Of a DNA stretch of 64,000 nucleotides, positions 44,613 through 52,908 are shown one piece after another. Each line of letters starts with the position of its first letter. Positions within the stretch are counted from its first letter, which is position 1. The translations under genes were made by a program, and so were the position numbers. The stretch is taken from NCBI RefSeq assembly GCF_013177695.1, contig NZ_WOEY01000089.1, positions 1-64,000 on the forward strand. The letters are read 5' to 3'. Origin of the DNA: Paraburkholderia solitsugae. GTDB lineage: Bacteria > Pseudomonadota > Gammaproteobacteria > Burkholderiales > Burkholderiaceae. Below the pieces are notes generated by a model, which saw only the letters and a list, made by a program, of their open reading frames with translations, made no database searches and was not told the DNA's origin.

Positions 44613-45476
44613 ATGTCTACTACCCCTCAACAGACGATGCCTTCGGGCATCGATCCCGCGACGCTCGCCCAGGTCGAGCGCGTCGCGCAAAAACGCATCC
44701 GGCAACGCCATGCGCTGGTGATCACGCTGCGCATTGTCGTGCTGGTGGTTGTACTCGGCGGGTGGGAATTGTCCGCGCGCCTGAAGTGGATCGATCCGTT
44801 CTTCTTCTCGATGCCGACCGCGATTTTCAATCAGATCATCGACTGGTTCGTGAACGGCACATCGCAAGGTCCGTTGCTTACGCAGGTTTGGGTCACGCTG
44901 GAAGAAACCGGTCTTGGCTTCATCATCGGTTCAGTGGCGGGCGTGTTCTGCGGCATCGTGCTCGGCCGCAACAAGTTGCTCTCCGATGTGTTCAGCCTCT
45001 ACATCAAGATCGCCAATTCGATTCCGCGCGTGGTGCTCGGCTCGATCTTCGTGATTTCGCTCGGTCTTGGGATGGCTTCGAAGGTGGCGCTGGCGGTGGT
45101 GATGGTGTTCTTCGTCGTGTTCGCCAATGCGTTCCAGGGCGTGCGTGAAGCGGACCGCTACATGATCGCGAATGCGCAGATTCTCGGTGCCTCGCGCCGT
45201 CAGGTGACGACTTCGGTGGTGATTCCGTCGGCGTTGAGCTGGATTCTTGCCAGCTTGCACGTGAGCTTCGGCTTTGCGCTGGTCGGTGCGGTGGTCGGCG
45301 AGTTCCTCGGCTCGAAGCAAGGTATCGGTCTGCTGATCTCCACTGCGCAAGGTGCGTTCAATGCAAGCGGTGTGTTTGCGGCAATGATCGTGTTGGCCGT
45401 GGTCGCGCTGGCTGCGGACTATCTGTTGACGACGGTCGAACAGCGACTGTTGAAGTGGCGGCCTGCGGCGGTTTGA
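44613..45476 (+). CDS. ABC transporter permease (NitT/TauT type)
   Basis: A 287-residue inner-membrane permease with an N-terminal cytoplasmic stretch of about 35 residues and six or so hydrophobic helices. The ATPase-contacting EAA-like loop is seen in EADRYMIANAQILGASRRQ. It forms the channel for the ligand delivered by the binding protein. A strong intrinsic terminator 29 bp after the stop ends the operon. Confidence 0.93.
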   Translation: MSTTPQQTMPSGIDPATLAQVERVAQKRIRQRHALVITLRIVVLVVVLGGWELSARLKWIDPFFFSMPTAIFNQIIDWFVNGTSQGPLLTQVWVTLEETGLGFIIGSVAGVFCGIVLGRNKLLSDVFSLYIKIANSIPRVVLGSIFVISLGLGMASKVALAVVMVFFVVFANAFQGVREADRYMIANAQILGASRRQVTTSVVIPSALSWILASLHVSFGFALVGAVVGEFLGSKQGIGLLISTAQGAFNASGVFAAMIVLAVVALAADYLLTTVEQRLLKWRPAAV

Positions 45477-45501
45477 GTTGACCATCAGGTTGTATAAGGA
45501 C

Positions 45502-45528
45502 AAAGGGCGCCGTCGGCGCCCTTTTTTT
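45502..45528 (+). terminator. Intrinsic terminator of the ABC operon
   Basis: GGGCGCC-GTC-GGCGCCC (45505-45521) preceded by AAA and followed by seven Ts (45522-45528): a textbook Rho-independent terminator. Confidence 0.95.
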
Positions 45529-45699
45529 CGTTCCGCTTTATTTGTTTGTTCCGACTTGCACTCATTCAGCATAACAGAGAAGCTCAGCGCTTTCGCAACG
45601 GCGCGTTTTGCGCTACGTTTGCAACGCTGGCATCACCTGAGCAAGCTGACACGGTAGTACGCACAAAAATCCATCCAATCCCCTGCTGGAGCGATGAGT

Positions 45700-47262
45700 A
45701 TGAGTGACGTCCACGACGGCAAAGCAGCAAGCGAGGCAAACACGTCGAACGCAGCGAACGTGCCGAAGGATCGGATCGAACATGTCGTTCTGCTGTTGAT
45801 GGAAAATCATTCCTTCGATCAGATGCTCGGCTGTCTGGACGAAGTGCACACCGGCCTGGATGGAATACGCAACGCCGCGTCGAAGTCCAACGACGACGGC
45901 GAAGGCCATACCTTTTTCCCGCAGGCGACCCAAGAGCGGCAGATGCGGCATGATCCGGACCACGGATACGAGGCCGTGCTGGCCCAGATCGCGGGAGACA
46001 ACGGCGGCTTCGTTCGGTCGTTCGCGAAGGACTACCCGAAGAGCACCCTCGCCGCGCGGCAGGACATCATGGGCTTTTACCCGCGCGGCTTTCTGCCGGC
46101 GCTACACACGTTGGGCGAGCAATTCACCGTGTGCGACAAGTGGTTTTCATCGTTACCCGGCCCAACCTGGCCGAACCGTTATTTTGCGCTGACGGGTACG
46201 TCGAAGGGCGAGGTAGGGATGCCCGTGGGACTCGACGCCCTGAATCCGAGGTGGTACACCGAGCAAAACCAGGACACGATTTTCGACCGCCTCAATGACA
46301 AAGGGAAAACGTGGAAGGTCTACTTCTACGATTTTCCCGCGTCCCTGCTTTTGAAAAACCAGCGTCAAGCGAAAAACCTCGCAAATTACCGGCGGTTCGA
46401 TACGTTCTTCGACGACGCAGTCGGTCCCGCGAACAAGTTTCCCGAGTTCGTTCTCATCGAGCCGAAATACTTCGGCGAAGCACAGAACGACGACCATCCA
46501 CCGCACAACATCATGAAGGCGGAGAAGCTGATCGCCGACACCTACAATGCGCTGCGTTCCAATCAGGCATTGTGGGAACGCACACTGTTAGTCATCCTGT
46601 ACGATGAGCATGGCGGTTTTTTCGACCATGTGCCTCCGCCGTCGAACGCAGTGGCGCCCGACGAACACACGGACAGCTTCGACTTCACCCAACTCGGTGT
46701 ACGAGTTCCCGCCATTCTCGTCTCCCCATGGTGCAACGCAGGCGTGTGCAATAGGCAATTCGATCATTGCAGCCTGCTGAAATACCTCTGTGACAAATGG
46801 GAGCTTGCGCCGCTCGGCAATCGTACACAGGCCGCGGCAAGCGTTGGACTGGCGATCCGTTCCACGGGAATTGCCCGGACCAATACGCCACCTTTTATCC
46901 GCGTGACTAATCAATCGCTGATTGCGGAGCACGTGGATCTGGAAAGGAAGTCGACGAACGGCAATCAGCACGGACTCCATCATTTCGCGGACTTTTTGCA
47001 CGCAGAATTGGACAAATTGGCCGCGGACCTGGTGGAGTCGGCTTCACATCTCACGCTTACCGAAACGGGGTGGGTTCGGCTAAAGAGCGCGCTCGGCTCC
47101 GCGATGATGCGTTTTGGGCAGTGGCTCAGCAAAGACTTCTATCAAGCCCGAGATGATCGTGAAGCGCGCACCGGCCAGGCGTTCACACGGCTCACACAGT
47201 CCACGAGGGCCCCTGCGAAGACTCCGCAAGACAGCGCCCCAGTCACGGTATCGCGGTCCTAG
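45700..47262 (+). CDS. Phosphoesterase family protein (phospholipase C/acid phosphatase type)
   Basis: A 520-residue member of the alkaline-phosphatase-like phosphoesterase family that includes phospholipase C and AcpA. Typical motifs: IEHVVLLLMENHSFDQMLG (metal/nucleophile region), SLPGPTWPNRYFALTGT and LYDEHGGFFDHVPPP. Unlike secreted phospholipases it has no visible Tat or Sec signal at the N terminus, so it is probably cytoplasmic or exported by another route. ATG 45700 is preferred to 45694 because GGAG is eight bases before it. The last 100 residues form an extension with a helical pattern. Substrate unknown. Confidence 0.85.
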   Translation: MSDVHDGKAASEANTSNAANVPKDRIEHVVLLLMENHSFDQMLGCLDEVHTGLDGIRNAASKSNDDGEGHTFFPQATQERQMRHDPDHGYEAVLAQIAGDNGGFVRSFAKDYPKSTLAARQDIMGFYPRGFLPALHTLGEQFTVCDKWFSSLPGPTWPNRYFALTGTSKGEVGMPVGLDALNPRWYTEQNQDTIFDRLNDKGKTWKVYFYDFPASLLLKNQRQAKNLANYRRFDTFFDDAVGPANKFPEFVLIEPKYFGEAQNDDHPPHNIMKAEKLIADTYNALRSNQALWERTLLVILYDEHGGFFDHVPPPSNAVAPDEHTDSFDFTQLGVRVPAILVSPWCNAGVCNRQFDHCSLLKYLCDKWELAPLGNRTQAAASVGLAIRSTGIARTNTPPFIRVTNQSLIAEHVDLERKSTNGNQHGLHHFADFLHAELDKLAADLVESASHLTLTETGWVRLKSALGSAMMRFGQWLSKDFYQARDDREARTGQAFTRLTQSTRAPAKTPQDSAPVTVSRS

Positions 47263-47382
47263 CAAGGCGCGCGCACGAGAGTCCATCAACCGAATCTGTT
47301 CTTTTATTGCAAATCTTGCAACAAACCTTACCTGAATCGACGATTACTCCAGGCAGATCGCAAAACTACAATGCAATCACTG

Positions 47383-47406
47383 GCTACGAACAACACCGCT
47401 CGTAGC
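47383..47406 (+). other. Stem-loop in the leader of the DUF4148 gene
   Basis: GCTACGA (47383-47389) pairs with TCGTAGC (47400-47406) around a 10-nt loop, about 30 bp before the DUF4148 start. Its role is unknown. Confidence 0.4.
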
Positions 47407-47437
47407 ACGATAAAGACCGAACTGGAGGTAGTTCATC

Positions 47438-47755
47438 ATGAAATCGCTCATTCAAGCCGTTGTTATCGCCGCTGCGCTGGCCGCTCCCGTTGCCGCGTTT
47501 GCGCAGTCCAACCAGCCCGTGACCCGCGCCCAGGTGCGCGCAGAACTGATCCAACTCGAAAAAGCCGGCTACCATCCGGGCCGTGCCGACCCGTACTACC
47601 CGGCTGACATTCAGGCTGCGCAAGCCCGTGTCACCGCGCAAAACGGCGCCGCACAAGCGGCAGAAAGCGGTTACGGCGGTGTGGTGAGTGGTTCGTCGCA
47701 GTCGGGCCACCCGGTTCCGGCGAACGGTCCGAAGTCGGTTTACTTCGGCAACTAA
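47438..47755 (+). CDS. DUF4148-family periplasmic protein
   Basis: A 105-residue exported protein: signal peptide (about 1-22, ending AAFAQ), then the DUF4148 core TRAQVRAELIQLEKAGYHPG with YYPADIQAAQARV. The family is abundant in Burkholderiaceae, has many paralogues per genome and no known biochemical function; some are induced by stress. GGAGG precedes the ATG at good distance. A 14-bp-stem hairpin follows about 130 bp downstream. No neighbour suggests a specific role. Confidence 0.9.
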   Translation: MKSLIQAVVIAAALAAPVAAFAQSNQPVTRAQVRAELIQLEKAGYHPGRADPYYPADIQAAQARVTAQNGAAQAAESGYGGVVSGSSQSGHPVPANGPKSVYFGN

Positions 47756-47882
47756 GCTTCGGCAACCAAGCGGGTAACCAGGCTGGCAACCCAGCTGCCC
47801 AGCGGAACCAACCGCAGAGGCCACGCCGTTTGCCCTGATCGACCGCTAAGCGCGCAACACAACCGCGCGCCCTGATTCAAAC

Positions 47883-47924
47883 GAACTGGCCCGCGACCGA
47901 GCATCCCCGATCGCGGGCCAGTTC
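47883..47924. terminator. Long hairpin downstream of the DUF4148 gene
   Basis: GAACTGGCCCGCGA (47883-47896) pairs with TCGCGGGCCAGTTC (47911-47924), a 14-bp perfect stem with a 14-nt loop. No strong T-run follows. The rest of 47756-48045 holds no gene I can support. Confidence 0.65.
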
Positions 47925-48045
47925 TGTATTCGATACCTCCGTCATCGGGCTCCCGATGACTTCGCCCGGACCTTCACGGTCTGGGCGCTTTTTCTTGATG
48001 TGTCGCTACGCCTCTTCGCGCCTCAGCGGCGACAAGCTGCTTGCG

Positions 48046-48294
48046 TCACTCACGGGCGATCAGATCGCCCACCTGGCCACGCCCCATGACAAGACAGCTC
48101 GACAGGAAATTTTCACCCTGGCTGCTGGCCCCGGCGTCACCGAAACCCTTTTTCAACGCGTCCGACTTGACCATCTCCGCGCCTTGGTGGCACGTAATTG
48201 TTCCCATTTCTCCGGCTTGCGCACGCATCAGCGCCCTATCCGCCATCAAATAGCCAAGCAACAACACCACAGCAATATTGAACGCTTGTCTCAT
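48046..48294 (-). CDS. Small exported or membrane-anchored hypothetical protein (82 aa)
   Basis: An 82-residue protein with a hydrophobic N-terminal segment (FNIAVVLLLGYLMADRAL) fit for a signal peptide or anchor, then a short polar domain with two cysteines (TITCHQGAEM, FLSSCLVMG) that could form a disulfide in the periplasm. GAGGAGA lies about eight bases before ATG 48294. The leader can form a hairpin GTCTCTTC...GAGGAGAC that would cover the ribosome-binding site. Family not recognised. Confidence 0.55.
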   Translation of the reverse strand: MRQAFNIAVVLLLGYLMADRALMRAQAGEMGTITCHQGAEMVKSDALKKGFGDAGASSQGENFLSSCLVMGRGQVGDLIARE

Positions 48295-48410
48295 GGATCG
48301 TCTCCTCTTTTGAAGAGACTAACGTGAACCATCGATGCAGGATGCTAGGGGTTTCCCGATTGGTGGCTAATCAATGATGCAGATTAAGTTAAGGGATACT
48401 GCCACGTAAA

Positions 48411-49562
48411 TCAGCTATGCGGCGTGGCTGGATCAGGCTTGGCCCGCAGAAAGCGGAACTGCCGGATACCACGTTGCACGCGTTTTGTATTCTGCTCGAA
48501 CAGCAGGTACACCGCGAACGCGTACACATAGCAAACAACCAGCATGGTCACGAACACCAGCGCGCCCCGGCCATCGAACTGGATGCGCTGCCCGACCACG
48601 ACCGCCGCGACAAACAGAATGAATGAGAAGTGCGTCAGATACAGCGAATACGAGAATCCGGAAAAGAGAACCGCGATACGCGACAGGGGCGCAGGACGCA
48701 GGCGAACGTTTTCCCACAGTATGCAACGCAGGAACACGAAACACGGCACGCCGACGATCCAGTCGTTACTCAATAGGAATATGCGCGACAACACCAGCGC
48801 CGCAATGAAAACTGTCCCGCTTGCGAGCGTGAACCACGGCAAACCTGTTCGCGTGTTGCGCGCCGGGAAGCGCTTTTCAAGCAACACGAGTGTGACGCCA
48901 AGCATCCACAATCCGAACCCGCTCAGGAGCGAAGGAAACGCGACCATCGTGCCCAGCGCGAGCCCCGCCGCGGCAATTGTGCTGAATCCGCGACGCCGGC
49001 GCAGCAAACCATAACAGGCGGGAAACCACATGTAGTACCAGAACTCGTTAGCGAGGCTCCACAAGGGTCCGTTGGACCCATATGTGCCGCATGCGAGCGT
49101 CTGCAGGAACGCGAGATTGCACAGCAGCGTTGCCTGGCCGAGGTGTGAGGCGACATTGATCTGCTGATCGAACGTGCCCTCGGTCCCAAGATAAAAAGGC
49201 CCGCCTGCCAGCGCGATCCCCATGCGGTCCCAGAACAGCGTCAGCAGCAAGGCAGGAATCAGCACGATCCATAGCCGCGACATGCGCTCGGTCAGATAGC
49301 GCTGCCAACTCCATGTTCCCGCCTCGACCTGCCGCAGCACCGAGCCGCCGACAAAATAGCCGCTCAGCAGGAAGAAAACGATCACCGCGGTATGGCCGTA
49401 GTTACTGATGAAATAGAACGCCTTGCCCGCGAGTCCGATACCCGTACTCGAGCCGTAGTCGACGAACATCAGATTGCGCAAATGACTGATGCACACCGCG
49501 CCTGCCGCCAGCGCGCGAATCAGGTCTAACGTGTCGCAATGCTGTTTGCCGGTGGGTGCCAT
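48411..49562 (-). CDS. Acyltransferase 3 (OafA/YrhL type)
   Basis: A 383-residue inner-membrane acyltransferase with about ten helices. The N-terminal pattern DLIRALAAGAVCISHLRNL holds the family's catalytic-type His, and FFLLSGYFVGGSVLRQ follows. Such proteins O-acetylate or otherwise acylate surface polysaccharides, lipids or antibiotics. There is no SGNH extension and no polysaccharide cluster nearby, so the acceptor is unknown. It is a single gene; the region 49563-49750 upstream carries only a short hairpin (GGACA...TGTCC). Confidence 0.88.
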   Translation of the reverse strand: MAPTGKQHCDTLDLIRALAAGAVCISHLRNLMFVDYGSSTGIGLAGKAFYFISNYGHTAVIVFFLLSGYFVGGSVLRQVEAGTWSWQRYLTERMSRLWIVLIPALLLTLFWDRMGIALAGGPFYLGTEGTFDQQINVASHLGQATLLCNLAFLQTLACGTYGSNGPLWSLANEFWYYMWFPACYGLLRRRRGFSTIAAAGLALGTMVAFPSLLSGFGLWMLGVTLVLLEKRFPARNTRTGLPWFTLASGTVFIAALVLSRIFLLSNDWIVGVPCFVFLRCILWENVRLRPAPLSRIAVLFSGFSYSLYLTHFSFILFVAAVVVGQRIQFDGRGALVFVTMLVVCYVYAFAVYLLFEQNTKRVQRGIRQFRFLRAKPDPATPHS

Positions 49563-49750
49563 GGGCGTCTGGAATCGGACATAAAGGTTTGTCCGCCAAA
49601 CTACGGCTCACGGCGTTTTTATTCAGTTCGCTTGCCCACACTGCACGCGCACCGCATCCGCACGGTCTTCAGCATACGTTGCGCGCCTTCGGCCCATTCG
49701 TCCTTTCCATTACATCGGATAACCAACTATCCATACAGCGGAACGGACGC

Positions 49751-50797
49751 TCAGAACCGAGCTTCAATCTGCTTGATCCGCGTTTCAACCGACTTGCGCA
49801 CCAGGCCATTCGAAGGCACCAGCAGCAAGGATGACGCGATGATCTGATACACCTGATTGCGCCGGACCTTGGAGACCTTGGCCGGGTCGAGCCAGGCATC
49901 GCTATCCACCAGCAACAGCAGCGTATCGAGGCCGATCAGGATTGGCCACAAACAGGCGAGACGCAAGCGCACCGACAGCGCGGGAATCGCCAGCGTGTAG
50001 TCCAAGGCCTCCCGGAAGTGATCCAGCGTCTTGCGCACGAGTTCGATCATCAGCGGCCGGGCGCGAACAGAATTCGCCGGCTGCAAGAGATCTTGCGCGC
50101 TCAGCGCATGTTGATCGAGCATCGTCTGCGGAAGGTAACACCGGCCGATGCGCAAATCCTTGCCGCAATCGCGCAGCACGTTGGTCATCTGCAGCGCTTT
50201 GCCGAAACGCACGCCCCGGCGCGCCATGATCTCGGGCCGCTCTTTCAGCGTGCCAGGCATGTGCGCATAAGTCATGGTGGTCCAGAAATCGCCGACGCAG
50301 CCCGCCACCAGGTAGGTATAGCGATCGAGTTCCTCGTACTCGCGCAGCGCGGCAATCTCGCCGGAACGTTCGTCGGGGAACGTGCGAAGGTCGAACTCCA
50401 TGCCCTCGGTCAGCGTCGACACGATCTCGCGTACGGCTTTGCGGTCGGACTCGCTGAGTTGTGACAGCACCTCGAGCGCGGGGCCGAGCGATTCCAGCAG
50501 GACTTTTTCATCGGACTGGACCTGTTGGCCCGCCACTTCGGCAGCCATGCGCTGGAACAGCGCGCCGTCGTCCGGGGCGCCGTTGACCTGGCCGCGCAGC
50601 GACAGCAGCATGGCGAGGCGTTGCTCGGGCGAGATCAGGGAGGTGTCCGCAATCGTATCGGCCGCGCGCGCGAGCAGGTACGCGAGTCCGATCGGATCGC
50701 GCATCCCGACGGGCAGCACGCGCAGGGTGAGATAGAAGGAGCGTGAAACGCCTTTCAGGAGCGGGCCGAGAAGAAAGGCCCGGGTCGGATTCGGCAT
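49751..50797 (-). CDS. Squalene/phytoene synthase family protein
   Basis: A 348-residue head-to-head prenyl synthase. Both Asp-rich Mg-binding motifs are present: A-D-T-I-A-D-T in YLLARAADTIADTS and D-C-G-K-D in NVLRDCGKDLRIGRCYLP. The SRSFYLTLRVLP N-terminus and overall length resemble squalene synthase more than phytoene synthase, so condensation of two farnesyl diphosphates to squalene is likely. It stands alone, without hopanoid genes (hpnC/E, shc) next to it. ATG 50797 is used; an in-frame TTG at 50824 is weaker. It follows fcs on the same strand by 109 bp, but a functional link is unlikely. Confidence 0.88.
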   Translation of the reverse strand: MPNPTRAFLLGPLLKGVSRSFYLTLRVLPVGMRDPIGLAYLLARAADTIADTSLISPEQRLAMLLSLRGQVNGAPDDGALFQRMAAEVAGQQVQSDEKVLLESLGPALEVLSQLSESDRKAVREIVSTLTEGMEFDLRTFPDERSGEIAALREYEELDRYTYLVAGCVGDFWTTMTYAHMPGTLKERPEIMARRGVRFGKALQMTNVLRDCGKDLRIGRCYLPQTMLDQHALSAQDLLQPANSVRARPLMIELVRKTLDHFREALDYTLAIPALSVRLRLACLWPILIGLDTLLLLVDSDAWLDPAKVSKVRRNQVYQIIASSLLLVPSNGLVRKSVETRIKQIEARF

Positions 50798-50906
50798 GGA
50801 TAGGATCAGGTCAGTATTGGGCAAAATTCAGGCGCTGCCGAATTGTATACGGCGAAGCGCCTTTGCCGTGCGACGAGGGACCCGGAGCCAGCGAGCGATG
50901 CGTGCC

Positions 50907-52895
50907 TTACGTCGCGCCATCAGCGGCCGCGTAAATCACGGCGGGGTCGCGCCGCGCCGCGTCGTACATCGCTTCGACGAGCGCCGCCCGATGCGTCAAT
51001 ACCGCGCGCTGATTGATCGATCCTTTGTCGGTGATCTCGCCGAGATCGAGCGAAGGGGCAGCGTCCATCAGCCGGATACGTGCGATCGTGGTCGCGCCGC
51101 CGGTCGCGCTGCGATTGAGCGTCGCCAAAAAAGCCGCAAAATGCGCCCGCACGACGGCTGCTTCGACGACCTCACGCGCGCTTGCCGACAAAGGCAAACC
51201 AGCCAGTCGCCGGCAATCGTCGAGCCGCGGAAACACCAGCAAACCCACGTCGTCGCAATTCATCCCGGTAACGACCACGTCCTGCACATACGGCGCGCCT
51301 TCGGAAATCACGCGAGCCCGCATCGGGCCGACGCTGACGAAGGTGCCCGAACTCAGCTTGAAGTCCTCGGCGATGCGCCCGTCGAACAGCAGTCCGAGCT
51401 CCGGCCGTTCGACATCGACAAAGCGCAACGCGTCGCCGCTGCAAAAGTAACCTTCTTCGTCGAAGACACCGTTCAGCTCCGCGGAATTCGCGCGCCAATA
51501 ACCGGCCATCACATGCGGTCCGCGATAGCGCGCTTCGAGTTTGTCGCCGACCGGTGCAAGTTTGACCTCGCAGCCAGGCGCCGGCGAGCCGACATAGCCA
51601 GCGCGCATGATCGAACCCGTGGTGAACAGGCAGGACGGCGAGGTCTCGGTCATGCCGAGTCCGGCCATGATGCGAATGCGCTCGCCGCAATATTGCTCGG
51701 TGACGCGTTCGAGCCGGTCCCACGCCGCTTGCGAGAGCCCCGCCCCCGCGAAGAAATACACCTTCACGCGCGAGAAAAACGTCTCGCGCAATTGCGCGTC
51801 CTGCTCCAGCGCGATGGCCAGTTCTTCCCAGCCCTTCGGCACGTTAAAGTAGATCGTCGGCGCGATTTCACGCAGATTGCGCAGCGTTTCCTCGAACTTT
51901 CCGTTGACCGGTTTGCCGTCGTCGATATAAAGCGTGCCGCCGTTGTAGAGCGCGATGCCCGCGTTATGGCTGCCGCCGAAGGTGTGATTCCACGGCAACC
52001 AGTCGACCAGCACCGGCGGCACGCTCGCGAACTCAGGAAACGTTTCAAGCAGCATCTGCTGGTTGCTGCACAGCATGCGGTGCGTGGTCGGCACGGCCTT
52101 GGGCAGTTTGGTCGAGCCTGACGTGAACAGAAACTTGGCGATGGCGTCCGGGCTCACCGCCGCCTGAACGGAATCAACCGTGCCGGGCATTGTATTCAGC
52201 AGGTCGCTGAACAAAGTCACGCTGCGCGCCGCCTGCGGCTCTTTGGGCCCAGTTGCAGCGACGACTTCGACGTCGATCGGCACCACTGCATCGATCGCCC
52301 TGGCAAAGGTGTCGTAGCCGCTTGCGAAGACCAGGCCCGGCGTCAACAGATCGATCGTGTGGCGCAGCTTGCCGAAGTCGCCGGAAGCGAGCGCATACGC
52401 CGGGGAAATCGCCGCATACGGAATGCCGGCCCACATCGCGCCGAGTGCCAGTTGCAGATGCTCGAGATCGTTGCCCGAAAGAATCACGACCGGACGCTCA
52501 ACGGAAAGATCGCGCGCCAGCAGCGCTTGCCCAATCGCGCGAGCACTTTGCAGCGCTTTCGCGTAGCTCAGGCCGATCCATTGACCGTCGCTGCCGCGTC
52601 GCGCCGCCAGCCAGCGCTCCGGATGTTCGCGCGCGCCGCTCCCGAGCCGGTCTGTCAAACGTTGCGGGTGTTCGCCGAGCGGCTCGGCAGCGCGCAAATA
52701 CCACGTGTCGCCGTGTCGTTGCGCGTGCAACGATGACGCGCCGATCGTCGTCGCGCGGTAATGCGTCGGCGCGTTGTCGTGCGCGACGGGGGTGTTCGGT
52801 TGTCTCGGCTCGGAATGCAACGCCTGTCTCCCTGGAAAGTCCGCTCCGCCCTCTGCGGCGGAGCGACCTTCTTTCGATGCTTCGACGCGGCTCAT
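50907..52895 (-). CDS. fcs: Feruloyl-CoA synthetase
   Basis: A 662-residue adenylate-forming ligase that activates ferulate, p-coumarate or caffeate to the CoA ester. Motifs: P-loop FLFTSGSTKLPKAVPTTH, the AGLGMTETSP motif, SGDALRFVD and the GRIAEDFKLSSGTFV hinge region typical of feruloyl-CoA synthetases, and the C-terminal Lys in GEITDKGSINQRAVL. ATG 52895 starts 13 bp after the vdh stop. Last gene of the ech-vdh-fcs operon. Some 40 residues at the N terminus are poorly conserved-looking, so an internal start is possible. Confidence 0.93.
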   Translation of the reverse strand: MSRVEASKEGRSAAEGGADFPGRQALHSEPRQPNTPVAHDNAPTHYRATTIGASSLHAQRHGDTWYLRAAEPLGEHPQRLTDRLGSGAREHPERWLAARRGSDGQWIGLSYAKALQSARAIGQALLARDLSVERPVVILSGNDLEHLQLALGAMWAGIPYAAISPAYALASGDFGKLRHTIDLLTPGLVFASGYDTFARAIDAVVPIDVEVVAATGPKEPQAARSVTLFSDLLNTMPGTVDSVQAAVSPDAIAKFLFTSGSTKLPKAVPTTHRMLCSNQQMLLETFPEFASVPPVLVDWLPWNHTFGGSHNAGIALYNGGTLYIDDGKPVNGKFEETLRNLREIAPTIYFNVPKGWEELAIALEQDAQLRETFFSRVKVYFFAGAGLSQAAWDRLERVTEQYCGERIRIMAGLGMTETSPSCLFTTGSIMRAGYVGSPAPGCEVKLAPVGDKLEARYRGPHVMAGYWRANSAELNGVFDEEGYFCSGDALRFVDVERPELGLLFDGRIAEDFKLSSGTFVSVGPMRARVISEGAPYVQDVVVTGMNCDDVGLLVFPRLDDCRRLAGLPLSASAREVVEAAVVRAHFAAFLATLNRSATGGATTIARIRLMDAAPSLDLGEITDKGSINQRAVLTHRAALVEAMYDAARRDPAVIYAAADGAT

Positions 52896-52908
52896 CGACC
52901 GCGGACAA

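Noticed and set aside
48411..48626. Small plus-strand frame opposite the acyltransferase 3' end
   Set aside because: Complement of a membrane-protein gene with typical helices; no ribosome-binding site.
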